From: Emiliania huxleyi CCMP1516
Taxonomy: Eukaryota; Haptophyta; Isochrysidales; Noelaerhabdaceae
Length of the DNA: 64,000 nucleotides
Reading direction: 5' to 3'
NCBI RefSeq assembly: GCF_000372725.1
Contig: NW_005201047.1
Span: 98,394-162,393 of the forward strand
Below, piece by piece: positions 30,301 to 39,763 of the stretch. The notes beneath the pieces were generated by a model. That model had not been told where the DNA came from, did no database searches, and saw nothing but the letters and a program-made list of their open reading frames with translations. Position 1 is the stretch's first letter. The number at the start of each line of letters is the position of its first letter. Both the position numbers and the translations under genes were made by a program.

Positions 30301-32735
30301 ATTCTTTCTCTCTCACACTTCTCCCTCCCCTCAATCACTCTCACGTCTGCTCACCCAATCAGATCACCAAGCTCACCATACGTCAACCTCAAGGGAGGAC
30401 GGTCTTGCCGCAGCGTACTCAGAGCACCGCGGGAGTACATCGAGCAAGATTACGTGAATACGGCTGACACCAGTTGAGTACGTGTCCTCTCGAGCGCTGG
30501 CTGGGATAGAAGAGCGCGTATTCCGCTTCTACGGGCCCGAGATATGGGGAGATATCGGGAGATATGGGGAGATATTCCGCTTCTACGGGCTCGGGCAGGT
30601 CCGCCGGCGCCGTCGCCGCGTGCAGCAGGCGAGGCGGGTAGCAGATGTCGAAGTGCGGCTGCTCCCAGCTCGCAACCTCGTGGCATGGCCAGAGCCGCGT
30701 CATGGGAGAGGAGTGTGTGTGTGGGTCGAGATGTGTATGAGAGGTGCAGGGTGGGGGTGGGGGGCCAATCCGGAGTCCATCCTGTGTCCGGTCTGGGTAG
30801 GTCCCGTGCCGCCTCCCCCCCTCCCCCCCCGACGCCAACCTGTGTCTGCCGGACGATGCAGACGGGCCGCCAGAGCGCGTCGAGATAGCAGTCGCCGCCG
30901 TACGTGTCGCACCCGTCCTAGTACCACACCAGACCACGGACCTGAACCCACACTGGATTCGGTGCTCTGGAGGTATGGGACCAGGCGCTCCTTGACGGTC
31001 AGCTGCGAGAGGAAGTTGGTGCGCACGACAAACGACGCCTGCCACACACACACACCCATTCCGTCTCAATGCTTGACTGCACGCGCCATCCGGCCGCACG
31101 GCACGCACGACGCCTGCGCGCTGAATACACCAACCTCAGGGCGGGAATGCAGGTGTACTGTGCAGTGCCGTCAGAGCACCGCGTGAGTAGATCTACGAGG
31201 GGGGCGAATACAGTGGATACGGCCGAGCACGGCCGAACACAACTGAGTCCGTGTCCTCTCGAGCGCTGGGTTGAGAGACATGACTCCGTATTCAGCGTCT
31301 AGGGCTCGAGATATGGGGAGATGCGGGGAGATATGGGGAGATGCAGGGGGGAGACATGACTCCGTATTCAGCGTCTAGGGCACGGCGCCTCCTCCGGCAC
31401 TAGCAAGTCCGGCCCGCTCCGCTCGCCGCGCGCCGGCACCGCCACGATCCGGTGCGCGCCGAGCCCGTTGACGCAGAACCTGTTCACACCCCGGCAGCTG
31501 TGAAGAGACGCCGTTCACAGCGCGGCGCGCCGCCGAGCCCGTTGACGCAGAACCTGTTCACACCCCGGAAGCGGTGAAGAGACGCCGTTCACAGCGGGGC
31601 GCGCGCCCGCTGGCGCTTGGCCAGGTGAGGGCGAGGTCTGTCGTCTTCTCGGGCCAGACCTGTTCACACACACACACACACGCGCTGTGAAGAGACGCCG
31701 GTCCTCAGCGGCGAGCCGGCGGCCCGCGTCTCCAAGACCATGTCGATCGGAGGGTAGATCCACCGCAGGCTGTCCATCACGTACGCGACCGGGTCCTCCC
31801 CCGCGGCAAACGGCTCCTGCGTGTCGATCGCGTTCGTGGGCAGCAGCTGGAACAGACGCCCCGCCGCCGACACGAAGCCGCCGTCCTCGCCGTCCGTCGC
31901 GGGGGGGCCGCCCGAACCCTCGAGCGACTCCTGCGATTCATGGTGACTGGTTGATGCGTAGTGACGAATCGTCGGAGGCCCGCCCGCACCCTCGAGCGAC
32001 GCGTGCTCGGCCCCCTCCCGAGATCTAGCCGAGATATGAGATCTAGCCGAGATACGAGATCTGGCAGAGAGATACTGAGGCGAGCGGCTCCTGCTCGGCC
32101 GACACCGGCACCCGGATCGCGATTGCGTAGCGCAGCAGCGCCGTCTTCAGCTGCCGCTTGTCGGCAAGCTGCTCGGCGTTCCACTCCGCTGGCTTCGGGT
32201 TCGTGTATGTGACGACGCGCAGCGTCTGCAGCGCCTTGGCCGCCTTCCACGCAACCTCGCTCGGCGGCTTGAAGCCGGGCCAGCAGCGCGGGAAGAGCCA
32301 CGCCAGGGCGATGCCGCAGGGGCAGCCGAGGCAGAGCACCAGCAGCAGCAGGACGAGGACTGCGGCGAGGCCGAGGAAGTAGACGGCCGGCGCGATGAAG
32401 ATGCCGAACAGGCAGAAGATTGGCAGCCGCGTGCACAGCTGGCCGCACTCCATCGCCCCGGGGCAGCCGAGCAGCCGCACCGTGGAGCTCAGACTCACAA
32501 ACGGAGGGTTCGGGTCGGGCTGGATCGAGTCCCAGCCCGTCTCTGCGTCGCCACCCGCGGGCGCCGCGGCCCGAGGAGCGACGCCAGCCGCGCCCTCCCC
32601 AGACTCGATGTCTGTGAGCGGCACCTGCGAGTGGCCGTGGCGCACCCTGGAGCCCGACCGGCCTAGTTTGCTCTTGAGCCGCGCGACGTACGTTTGCGAC
32701 GGTTTGGCCATCCTGGGCGGGGTGGAGTCGGCCAT
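27324..32735 (-). CDS. Lipoxygenase-like protein with N-terminal membrane segment
   Basis: Minus-strand exons with checked frame: 32735-32091, 31930-31739, 31659-31607, 31479 down to about 31385, pieces near 31050-30990, 30935-30840, 30690-30590 and 29960-29858, then 29786-29671, 29345-29261, 28907-28852, 28776-28545, 28475-28393, 28240-28085, 27758-27324. Iron-ligand motifs of lipoxygenases are present: DHLYGVH (H-x4-H), then PFTYGTIAIN, then TAGHEQ, and a C-terminal Ile in ETSVSI. The enzyme would dioxygenate polyunsaturated fatty acids, giving oxylipin precursors. Exon 1 (215 residues) is unusual: it carries two adjacent hydrophobic stretches (FCLFGIFIAPAVYFLGLAAV and LVLLLLVLCLGC), so the enzyme may be membrane-anchored. 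Several middle exons are only approximate. A second gene fused by my exon chaining cannot be fully excluded, but the 32091/31930 junction keeps frame. Confidence 0.65.
27759..28084 (-). repeat. Intron with about five tandem copies of a GGGAGAT-rich unit
   Basis: Read on the plus strand, CCTGCTCGTGGCCCGCGGTC followed by CTATCTCCCCATCTCTCCCC repeats about every 53 nt. The first part is a copy of exon sequence (coding TAGHEQ), the second is decamer filler. Removal joins TAGHEQ to VGKVQAYAQ in phase 0 with a GC donor. Confidence 0.8.
28241..28392 (-). repeat. Intron of GGGCAATCTC decamers with 26-nt flanking repeats
   Basis: On the coding strand GAGCACTTCCTGCTGCAG plus GCGATGGG occurs three times, separated by GGGCAATCTC decamers. 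The acceptor AG is supplied by the duplicated exon. Removal keeps frame with a GC donor. Confidence 0.82.
28476..28544 (-). other. Intron, GC-AG, 69 nt, AT-rich class
   Basis: On the coding strand GCACCTTCGGCGTCTACGCC starts the intron and GCACCTTCGACGTCTACTAC starts the next exon. The filler is CCTAATTAATAGGTGATTAG and similar. It is a minus-strand counterpart of the AT-rich class at 261 and 55420. Confidence 0.82.
28777..28851 (-). other. Intron from short GTGTGGGTTCG element
   Basis: On the coding strand the intron starts GCGCGCCGCGCGTACCCC and its core reads ACCGAACCCACACCGGATTC then GCTCTGGAGGTGTGGGACTAG. Exon copies end in CGCGCGTACCCC. The same element occurs near 8055 and 8365 in the RabGAP and, inverted relative to the gene, at 30920-30985. 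Confidence 0.7.
28908..29260 (-). repeat. Intron of 11-nt TCTAGGAAGTG repeats
   Basis: About 30 units of GTCTAGGAAGT / GTCTAGGGAGT with occasional GTCTTGG variants fill the intron. It lies between FTYG and TIAIN of the lipoxygenase. The donor is GC on the coding strand. Confidence 0.75.
29346..29670 (-). repeat. Intron with about 20 GGTGGGGAGA decamers and stacked exon copies
   Basis: On the plus strand a perfect (GGTGGGGAGA)n array at about 29455-29660 is flanked by 35-nt direct repeats starting GATGCCGGAGGCCTGCAGGT. A third, diverged copy (GTAAAGATGTTGGAGACCTG) lies at the far end beyond a GGGAGATTG segment. Removal joins DHLYGVHLQ to VSNIFTMAM in phase 0. Confidence 0.85.
30060..30235 (-). 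repeat. Intronic GGGGAGATAC decamer array
   Basis: About 17 units of GGGGAGATAC / GGGGAGACAC lie between lipoxygenase exons. Same decamer grammar as the 29.4 kb array but a different unit. Confidence 0.75.
31480..31606 (-). other. Two stacked GTGAAC/CTCTTCAC hairpin introns
   Basis: On the coding strand, GTTCTGCGTCAACGGGCTCG occurs twice, each preceded by a module containing GTGAACGGCGTCTCTTCAC and ending GTGTGAACAG. Only the second copy continues the frame (FCVNGLGAHRI). Confidence 0.78.
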
Positions 32736-32859
32736 CGCGAGCGCCAAGGAGAACGGGCCGTGCGTGGCCGCTCTCGAGGTCTCTCGACGGGCCTGTGTTA
32801 GTAGAGAGGCGGCTCCCGCGGAGGCACGGCTGGCACCCGACCTGCAGCTGTGAACAGCT

Positions 32860-33103
32860 GGGTCGGCGCCTACTTTTGCATCATCTCGGTGGATATGGCG
32901 TTGGAAAGCACGTCGTCGGGCCGCACCTTAATTAACTAACGAATTAATTAATTGATCAGGTGGAGATGGCGTATGGAAAACACATCGTCGGGCCGCACCT
33001 CGGCTTCACGTCGCCCTGGGGCCCGACTCTCTACTCGAACTCCCTCTCCCTCCTCCCCATGGCTGCCATCGGGCTCGTCTCCTGTCGGGGCGCCCGGCGC
33101 TGA
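32860..33103 (+). pseudogene. Nucleotide-sugar-transporter-like fragment
   Basis: Exons reading WVGAYFCIIS and then VEMAYGKHIVGPHLGF, TLYSNSLSLLPM resemble the C-terminal half of SLC35/GDP-mannose-type transporters. An AT-rich insert at about 32932-32959 sits between two copies of about 38 nt (GTGGATATGGCG... and GTGGAGATGGCG...). No 5' exons fit in the 125 nt before the divergent lipoxygenase start, so this looks 5'-truncated. Confidence 0.45.
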
Positions 33104-33391
33104 GATACACTCAAGATACACTCGAAGATACACTTCGAAGATACACCGGTGGGATGTTATAAAGGTGTATCTTTGAAATGTATAGTCAAGTGTATCTTTG
33201 GCTATCACTCGAACTTTGTGGACAAGGGAATGGCCCAAAGAGGGGGGCGTGCCGGTCCTTGTGCTCCGGGGGGGGGGGTCTGCAGACCACCCGGCCGAAC
33301 TTCAGAGTGGCGGTGGTCCTCAAATACCGCTCAAACGCCCACGATGTTGTGGAGGGGACATATGCTGATGATCCCGGCCCGATTGGGTCGC
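33104..33391. other. Intergenic with GATACACTCG microrepeats
   Basis: AGATACACTCGAAGATACAC and an inverted AAGGTGTATCTTTGAAATG lie at 33105-33200. No gene seen. Confidence 0.45.
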
Positions 33392-34127
33392 TCAGAAAGC
33401 TTCTGGGCGGTCGCTAAGGTTCGCTCCCCGCACACCGGCCCCGGAATAAGTTACATCATACATCGCCCAGGACTCCATCTTCATATCATCACGCATGGGG
33501 ATGGCGTTGAGGAAGGCGCCGGCCCCTGGTTGGCTGACGGCGACAAAACGGATCGCCTCTCGCCAGCATTTGTGGTTATTGCGTCTTCCGACCTTGTTGC
33601 CTTTGGAGGGCGCCTTGCGGCCGCCACTGCGAAGCGCCTCGTTGGTAAGCTCCTTGGCAAGGTCGAGCCAGTTAGAGTGGTGCACGCCAGAGGTGTACCG
33701 CCGCTGCGCTTGGTGCAGGCACTCGTTGGCGGACGAGAACTGGGCGAGGGGAAGCAGCTCCGCAGCCGGCGTCAGCCCGTGCGGAAAGAAGCGGAACCTC
33801 GGCTCCGCCTTCGCCTCGTTGGTCGCAGTGCCCGGGCTCACCACCTCCCGGCACACGACCTGCGTCCGCCAGCTCCGCTGGCACTTGTCGGTGAGGTCGT
33901 GGTTGCTGACGAGCTGCGTGTGCGCCTCTCGCAGCTCGTCGAAACACTCTCCGGGCGCGGTCGAGACGTCGAGGTCGGCGAAGGGCCTGTGTTGTGTGTA
34001 GCTCGCGGATCGGCCGCGTGACGAGAGCCCACGTACCAACCCACGCCGCGCCGCGAATGTCCTCGGCGCTCGTCAAGCCCATGCCGCCCATATTGACTGG
34101 CAGACGCGCCTGCTTGAGCGCCCGCAC
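33392..34127 (-). pseudogene. Retroelement reverse-transcriptase C-terminal remnant
   Basis: One minus frame reads LPVNMGGMGLTSAEDIRGAA and another AFLNAIPMRDDM, both typical of the region after the polymerase domain in LINE-type ORF2 proteins. The two pieces are in different frames, so the copy is broken. Confidence 0.5.
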
Positions 34128-34248
34128 CCACCGGTCATCATCGCGCCCGACTGTATTTTAAGCGCCCGACTGTTTCAAGAATTCTTTCCCGCGCTGCCCG
34201 CTGATCCCACGGATCTGCTCTTTCGCGCTGTCGATCGCGCGCTCCGAC

Positions 34249-35807
34249 ATGTGTATGTTAGCCACCATCGCTACGTGCGCCCTCGCACCTCGCCGCCCGC
34301 TGCCGGCCGTGCGAACGCCGGCCGCGCGAATGTCGTCCCCTTCACCAAGCTCGACTGCCGACACCGTCTCCAAGCTTCTCGCGCTCGTGGAGCCGACCGA
34401 CCGCGGCATCGCGGCCTCAGACTCCACGCGCGCAGAGGCGTCGTCGCTGATCAGCGCGCTGGAGGAGTCGTGGGCGGGCACGGACGCTTTCGCCTCTCCC
34501 TACCTCCTTCGGAATACCGAGGTGGTCTACGTCGGGCAGTCGTCATCGAAGGGGTCAAACGCCGCCGGCGGCAAGTACCGCGGCCGAATCGGCCGAGCGC
34601 TCTTCCGCACAGACGCGCTCTTCCAGCACGTGCTCGACGACGTGGCCGTCAACGTCGTCCAGTTCAGGCTGCTTGGCCTCGTGCCTGGGTCGCCGGTCGT
34701 AGAAGCGGAAGATGCGTTCATGTGGTTCCAACCAGCGCTCGAGAAAAACACGCACTCAGCTGTACCCAGCTGGATTCCGCTGCATTCACTGTCTTCTTAT
34801 CCGGTGTAATCACGCGGTGCACTGAAGTACCGTCTTCCCGCCCTGACGTTGGCATCTTCACCACGTAGGCAGGCGATCCTGCGCGGCGCGTGGCGACGCG
34901 ACGAAGAGACGCTGTTCACAGTTCGGCGGTGTGAGGAGGCGCTGTTCACAGCAGGCGCGTGGCGACGCGACCTCGACCAGCCGGAGCTGGCTTCGCTGAG
35001 GTGGAGCAGCAGCCGTAATTCGTTTGTAGGCCGTACTTCTTTTCTAGGCCGTATTTCTTTTCTAGGCGGAACAGCAGCCGGCCGCTCTCACCAAACACGA
35101 TCGCGGTCGCCTTTGAGGCTCCGCGCGTGTCGCTGTTTGGGCGCGAGGGCCGTTTCGTCAACCTGCAGCTGGGGCGAGGACCCGGGCGTGCTGCGCGAGG
35201 CGGCCATGCGAACAACGAGTCAGTCAAAGCTGGTTGCGATTAGGCCGCCGTTTTCGGTCGGACTCGACGTCACGCACCTCGAAAAAGAAAAGAGAAGCGC
35301 CGCATATTTCTTTTATAGGCCGCCCTCCTCCGTCGGACTCGACGTCACGTACCTCGACGAGCGGGTGCGGATCTGCCGCGGCGATGGGCGGTTGCGTGTT
35401 GCTGTACCCTACCATCCCGGCACCTCAAATCCAATCGACGGAAGTATAGGTGCGGGCAGCGGCGTGCCGTTCCTGTTCCGCGCGGACAGCTGCGCGCAGC
35501 CCGGCGCGCCCCTGAACGCCGCCGCAGAGCAATGGCGCGTTTGCGTCGCGCGGCCGCCGCTCCGCCGACTTCCCGCCGCCGCCGCCGCCGCCGCCCTCTC
35601 TGCCGCTTGCGCGCTGGGCTTGCTCCGGTCTCCGGCGCCCGTGGGCGGCCGCGCCCCCACTGTGAACAGCGTCTCTTCACGCCGCCGAGCTGTGAACCCA
35701 GGTCTCTGGTGCCGCGGCTCGCCGGCGCGTTCGTGTCGGCGGCCGCCGCCGTCGCGCTGCTGCGCTCCACGGGCGGCGTCGATGAGCCGCGGGGGATGCA
35801 GTGGTGA
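34249..35807 (+). CDS. Plastid-lipid-associated (fibrillin) protein
   Basis: Exon 1 starts at ATG 34249 with a transit-like N-terminus and continues ALEESWAG, TEVVYVGQSS, YRGRIGRALF and VNVVQFRLLGLVPG, the PAP/fibrillin N-terminal motifs. Later exons give TIAVAFEAPRVSLFG, LDVTYLDERVRICRGDGRLR and GSGVPFLFR, the family's C-terminal motifs. Fibrillins sit in plastoglobules and thylakoids and bind lipids. After the fibrillin core come two hydrophobic Ala-rich stretches to TGA 35807. Introns include a GCTCGAGAGGACAC-family one (34698-34868), GTTCACAG modules near 34900, one with a 40-nt flanking repeat (about 35244-35318) and a GTGAAC/CTCTTCAC one near 35655-35700. Exon ends other than these are approximate. 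Confidence 0.75.
35244..35318 (+). other. Intron with about 40-nt flanking repeat
   Basis: GCCGCCGTTTTCGGTCGGAC and GCCGCCCTCCTCCGTCGGAC begin copies that extend through GACGTCACG and ACCTCGA. The filler is AAAAAGAAAAGAGAAGCGCC and a pyrimidine-rich CATATTTCTTTTATAG. The second copy encodes SSVGLDVTYLDE of the fibrillin. Confidence 0.78.
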
Positions 35808-36978
35808 GGAGCGATGAGCGAAGCGAGTATCCGCCTGGTTGATAGGCGGGATCGTCGTCGACGAGGCGCGGGATGACTACCGCAGGTTGGCGGCTGGGGA
35901 GCAGGCGGCAGCATCGACAGGCGGCGGGTAGTCGACAGGAGCCAAACCGCCCCTAGCAAACCGCGCTCCCTGTGCGTCCTCCAGCCGGGCGTTGCCGCGG
36001 GTTTCTCTTCTACGAAAGACATCAAATAGAACCACACGAACGCCGTGCGTGCATGTCGTAAATGATTTCCATAGTCCGTAGCTAGACGCCCCACGCGCCG
36101 ACGGCGACGCGCACGCGGCTCTAGTCCTAGAGGGCTACGCTAGAGCCGTAGATAGAAATAAATAAATAAAAACGGACACCTCTCTACTGTGAGATGGGTA
36201 AAAAGGAACAGGCCCCCGCCCTTGCGATCTTTGTGCAGGGTTCTTTGTGGGTGTGGTCGGCGACTAGCCGGGGTCGTCCTCCCGGTGGGGGACTAGCACT
36301 AGCCGTCTTCCACATGGTCCCTCGGGTCCCTGCTGCTCCTAATCTCTTGTACATCCTCCTGCTAGAGGGAGCGGACCGTGAGTTGAGGAAATCGGAGGAC
36401 GCGACCCACTTCGCCACAGACGGTCCCGCGCCTCGCCGCTAAGACGGGTATACGACCGCGGCTCGTGTGCGTGTACCCGTCTTTGTCCGGAGTGAAAAGT
36501 CCAATGCGCTCGTCGGTGACGGCGTCCTCCAACCTGCGCCGCGCTCGGCGAACCTCGACAGCGCTTTCGGTGGCATGCAGCTCTTTGCGACAGAAGCCTG
36601 GAGAGCAGCTCCTCTGCTGCTCACACGCTCTGCACAGTTGGCACAGCCTACTGTGCGGCTGCCACAGCTGTCACAGCGATGGGCTCGCCCTCACTGGCCC
36701 TCAGTCACTTGTGCTGCGGCTTGTGTGAGCGACACTGCTCGGTGACTGCCGGCACACTGTGAGACCATGGGTGTGAGGTAAACCACGCTACCAGCGCTTG
36801 GTCACATCAGCCCCGAGGTCAGATCCTTCTACTCTGTTAGTGACAAGGCTTGTCTACTGGCTAAAGCCGAGCAGGAGGGCCCAGCGCACAACCCCTGGTC
36901 AACTCAGGGTCCACACCCCGTAGATAGAGGGCCCACAAAATAAATAAATAAAAACGGACACCTCTCTAGACTCTACTG
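35808..36978. repeat. Retroelement-associated region with duplicated boundary
   Basis: CCGTAGATAGA...AATAAATAAATAAAAACGGA continuing CACCTCTCTA occurs at about 36146-36186 and 36918-36968. The second copy directly precedes an RNase H frame. 36775-36820 shares ACCACGCTACCAGCGCTTGG with 18960. No confident gene. Confidence 0.5.
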
Positions 36979-37660
36979 GTGGGAGGGGTAGTGCCGGGGC
37001 TAGGAGAGATGGAGGGCTCGCCCCCGAGGCACGGCGCGTGGGTAAGAGACGCCGAACTCCAGGAGGATCCGCTTACGCGCTTTCTACTGCGGTGGGACGA
37101 GTTTGAGGTCGGGACACGGGCGCTGTCCGACAGAAACGGGACGCAGGTCATGATGGGCAAGGATAAAGAGCCGCTCGGCTCGGAGAAGGGCCGTGAGCTC
37201 AACGCGGAGGTTGCCAGGATATGCCTCGCGCTGCACAGAGCGCGGCCCTTCACGCACCTCGTTGCGACGGATGGAGGGAGAGACATGCCAAACAAGTGGG
37301 TGGGGGATAGGTTTGTGCCTCGACCAGTAGTGTCGTATGGGGTGTACGAAGGGCCGGCCCGATTCGGGAGACCCGTCGAGGGATCTGAACAGCTCGAGAG
37401 CGGGGACGATGAGCTGCGGCTCGCGTTTGGGCAGGGGCTGTGGGGCGGCAGACTGCCAGACGACTGGCAGGTGATAGACGCGGAAATGTACGCGGTGCTG
37501 GCTTACCTGCGTAAGATGGCGACGGCGGAAGATGCGGCGGACAGGAGGTGCCTCGTCTTGAGCGACTGCAAGCCCGCGCTACAGCAGATCGAGGCGGCGT
37601 ACCGGAAAGGCTCTCTCGAGGGGCTCCGAGAGTGGGATCGAGGAGGGGCGGGTGGGGGCT
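36979..37660 (+). pseudogene. Retroelement RNase H domain
   Basis: A frame with THLVATDGGRD, VVSYGVYEGP, VIDAEMYAVLAYLRKM and CLVLSDCKPALQQIEAA shows the D-E-D arrangement of RNase H and the spacing of retrotransposon copies. The ORF stays open to 38076 but loses RNase H character after about 37660. No polymerase domain is adjacent, so it is a fragment. Confidence 0.6.
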
Positions 37661-37855
37661 GTGTTGCGTCTTTCTTCGTCTTTAACTTTATTTCTGACCG
37701 TGTGTTCTTTTTGCTCTCTTTCTTTGAGCTTTCTTTGCCCTTGATACCGCCTGGCAACAACACGGTGTTACGTATAAAACACGATCTCAGCTCCCCGGCC
37801 CTGGATGTGAGGTTGCCGACTGCACTCCAAGTGCTCCAAGAGAGGAGAGAGCAAA

Positions 37856-38190
37856 TTGACGTTTCTGAAAGCGGGAGTGACGCGGCTCAACACGCCGACC
37901 CGCCTCCCTTCACCGCTGGGCGAGCGCGCTATGAGCGTGTCGGCTGGACCCTTCCACAGCCTCGCCCTCGCCGCCGACGGTGCCGTCTGGAGCTGGGGAG
38001 GTGGAGGCTTTGGCTGCTTGGGCCACGGCGACGAGCAGGAGCAGTTCCTGCCGAAGAAGGTCGAGGCCTTTGCTGACCAGCGCGTCATCGCTGTGGTGTG
38101 TCGGCTGGGACCCTGCATAGCCTCGCCCTCGCCGCCGACGGCGCCGTCTGGAGCTGGGGAGCCGGCCGCGAGAGCTCGCGAGTTTTCATC
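37856..38190 (+). pseudogene. RCC1-repeat gene fragment
   Basis: AVWSWGGGGFGCLGHGDEQE and KKVEAFADQRVIAV match the RCC1 gene at 17093-18520. After AV a base shift moves a second repeat (CIASPSPPTAPSGAG) out of frame. It is a decayed partial copy downstream of the RNase H remnant. Confidence 0.6.
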
Positions 38191-38780
38191 GAAATGGCTC
38201 TGTCTCCGAGATCGATTGTGACGGGTCTACACACTACACAATCTTCATCTGCAGGGCTGGCAGAAAGAGCGCTGCGTCGGCGCCACAAATGCGGGCGCGC
38301 GCCCTCCACAACACACTTTCGCGCCTGGGCAACGGTGACAGGGTGATGACGCCTTGACGCCGTCGCGTTACCGACCGCTCGTGCTTGCGTATGATAGCAA
38401 CCCCTCGACCGACGGCAGCGTCTCGCGTTCGCCACTCCGCCCGCGCCCGTCACGCCGCATCGTTGTCCGCCTACACCGCTCCGGCCGCAGCCTCGGCAAG
38501 TGCCTCCACACGCGCTGGGTCAGGTGCAGCAGCAGCCAGTGCGCAGCAGAAGTAGCCAGTTGCAGCAGCAGCAGCTCAATGCAGCGGATCTTCAGCTCTA
38601 CATGGATGCCAAGGCCCTGGTGAAAAGGCACCTCGAAGCCTTGGGCTGCGAGGTCCAACCGTTGCGTTCTATGGCGGCAAGAGTCCCAGCATTTCGTGCT
38701 CTGGCCGCGACTGCAGGGCGCTTGACCGCCCGACGGCTGCGCAACCGATCGCTGCTCGTCCCACCGAGTATGAGTGCGAA

Positions 38781-39100
38781 ATGGCCGACGGCCGGTGGAG
38801 GCTTCACACCTCGGATGAGGAGTACAATGAACCACTGCGCCTGGAATCGCGGCCCCATGGGAAGGAGATGGTGGTGCCGGCAGAGCCGGCGATCTCGGTG
38901 GTGATTCCCACATTTGGCCGACCACGAAGCCTGAACGTGACGCTCACACATCTTCTCGGGCTCAACGTGCTGCATCGCAATGGCTCGGAGATCATAGTTG
39001 GTCGTGGTCGAATGGAGCGGGGGGGGGGGCGTATGGTCCTGTCGGCGGGAGGCTTGGCCCCTGTCAGGCGACCACACACACACACACCCAGGTTAGGTTA
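38781..39100 (+). CDS. Glycosyltransferase-2-like N-terminal fragment
   Basis: ISVVIPTFGRPRSLNVTLTH followed by EIIVGRG resembles the nucleotide-binding start of GT2-type glycosyltransferases. The catalytic remainder is not seen; the frame degenerates at the (G)9 run near 39020. It may be a first exon or a fragment. Confidence 0.35.
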
Positions 39101-39114
39101 GGTAGAAAGGTGAA

Positions 39115-39425
39115 GAACACAGCCAGGCTCGGACTGGACACCAACGCGGTATGGGTGGACGCTAGACAGATGATGACGACACGCACGAGCGACACACAGA
39201 CACAAACAGGCTCACAAGACACACAGGCTCACGCTTCAGTTCACGAGCGACCCAACGATTTTATGAGTGGCAGCAAAGGGAGTGACTCCACCGAAAGGTA
39301 GGTAGGTAGAAAGGTGAAGAACAGCCAGGCTCGGACTGGACACCAACGCGGTATGGGTGGACGCGGGACAGATGATGACGACACGCACGAGCGACACACA
39401 GACACAAACAAGCTCACAAGATTTA
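39115..39425 (+). repeat. Dispersed repeat F, two tandem partial copies
   Basis: GGACACCAACGCGGTATGGG, then ATGATGACGACACGCACGAG and CACACAGACACAAACA, at about 39120 and again at about 39325, both after TAGGTAGAAAGGTGAAGAACA. Confidence 0.75.
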
Positions 39426-39553
39426 TAACGTACCGGACGTACGCTGGACCCGCCCGGGGACAGGACGCAGATCACGACGTTCTGCTTTCGTCGCTGGAAC
39501 AGCTGAGCGATGCTGAGCGTGCGCACTTCCACACGTGACGCAGGCAACGCGGA

Positions 39554-39763
39554 TTGTTCATGCTTCTCACCACCTTTGAGCAGTGGGAGGACTGGCAGGA
39601 GGTGCACGAGGCTGAGTTTGAAGCCGAATTGCTCGATCAATGTGTGCAGGCATGGTCGCTCAATGGCATGGCAGCTCAGCCTCAAATGCACACCACGACT
39701 TGGTCGCAGGCGGCGTACCGAGTGCGTCGAGACCGTGTCCTGATGCGCTCTCTGCACGGGTGA
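39554..39763 (+). CDS. Small hypothetical ORF
   Basis: A 69-residue frame (FEQWEDWQEVHEAEFEAEL) with acidic, codon-like composition. It could be an exon of the preceding GT2-like gene. Alternating AT/GC composition differs from neighbours. No family recognised. Confidence 0.25.
   Translation: MFMLLTTFEQWEDWQEVHEAEFEAELLDQCVQAWSLNGMAAQPQMHTTTWSQAAYRVRRDRVLMRSLHG

Noticed and set aside
30419..30540. PVEAEY continuing the lipoxygenase reading frame
   Set aside because: The sequence GTAGAAGCGGAA is the start of the GCTCGAGAGGACAC repeat family, also seen at 9960 and 34698, so it is intron, not protein.
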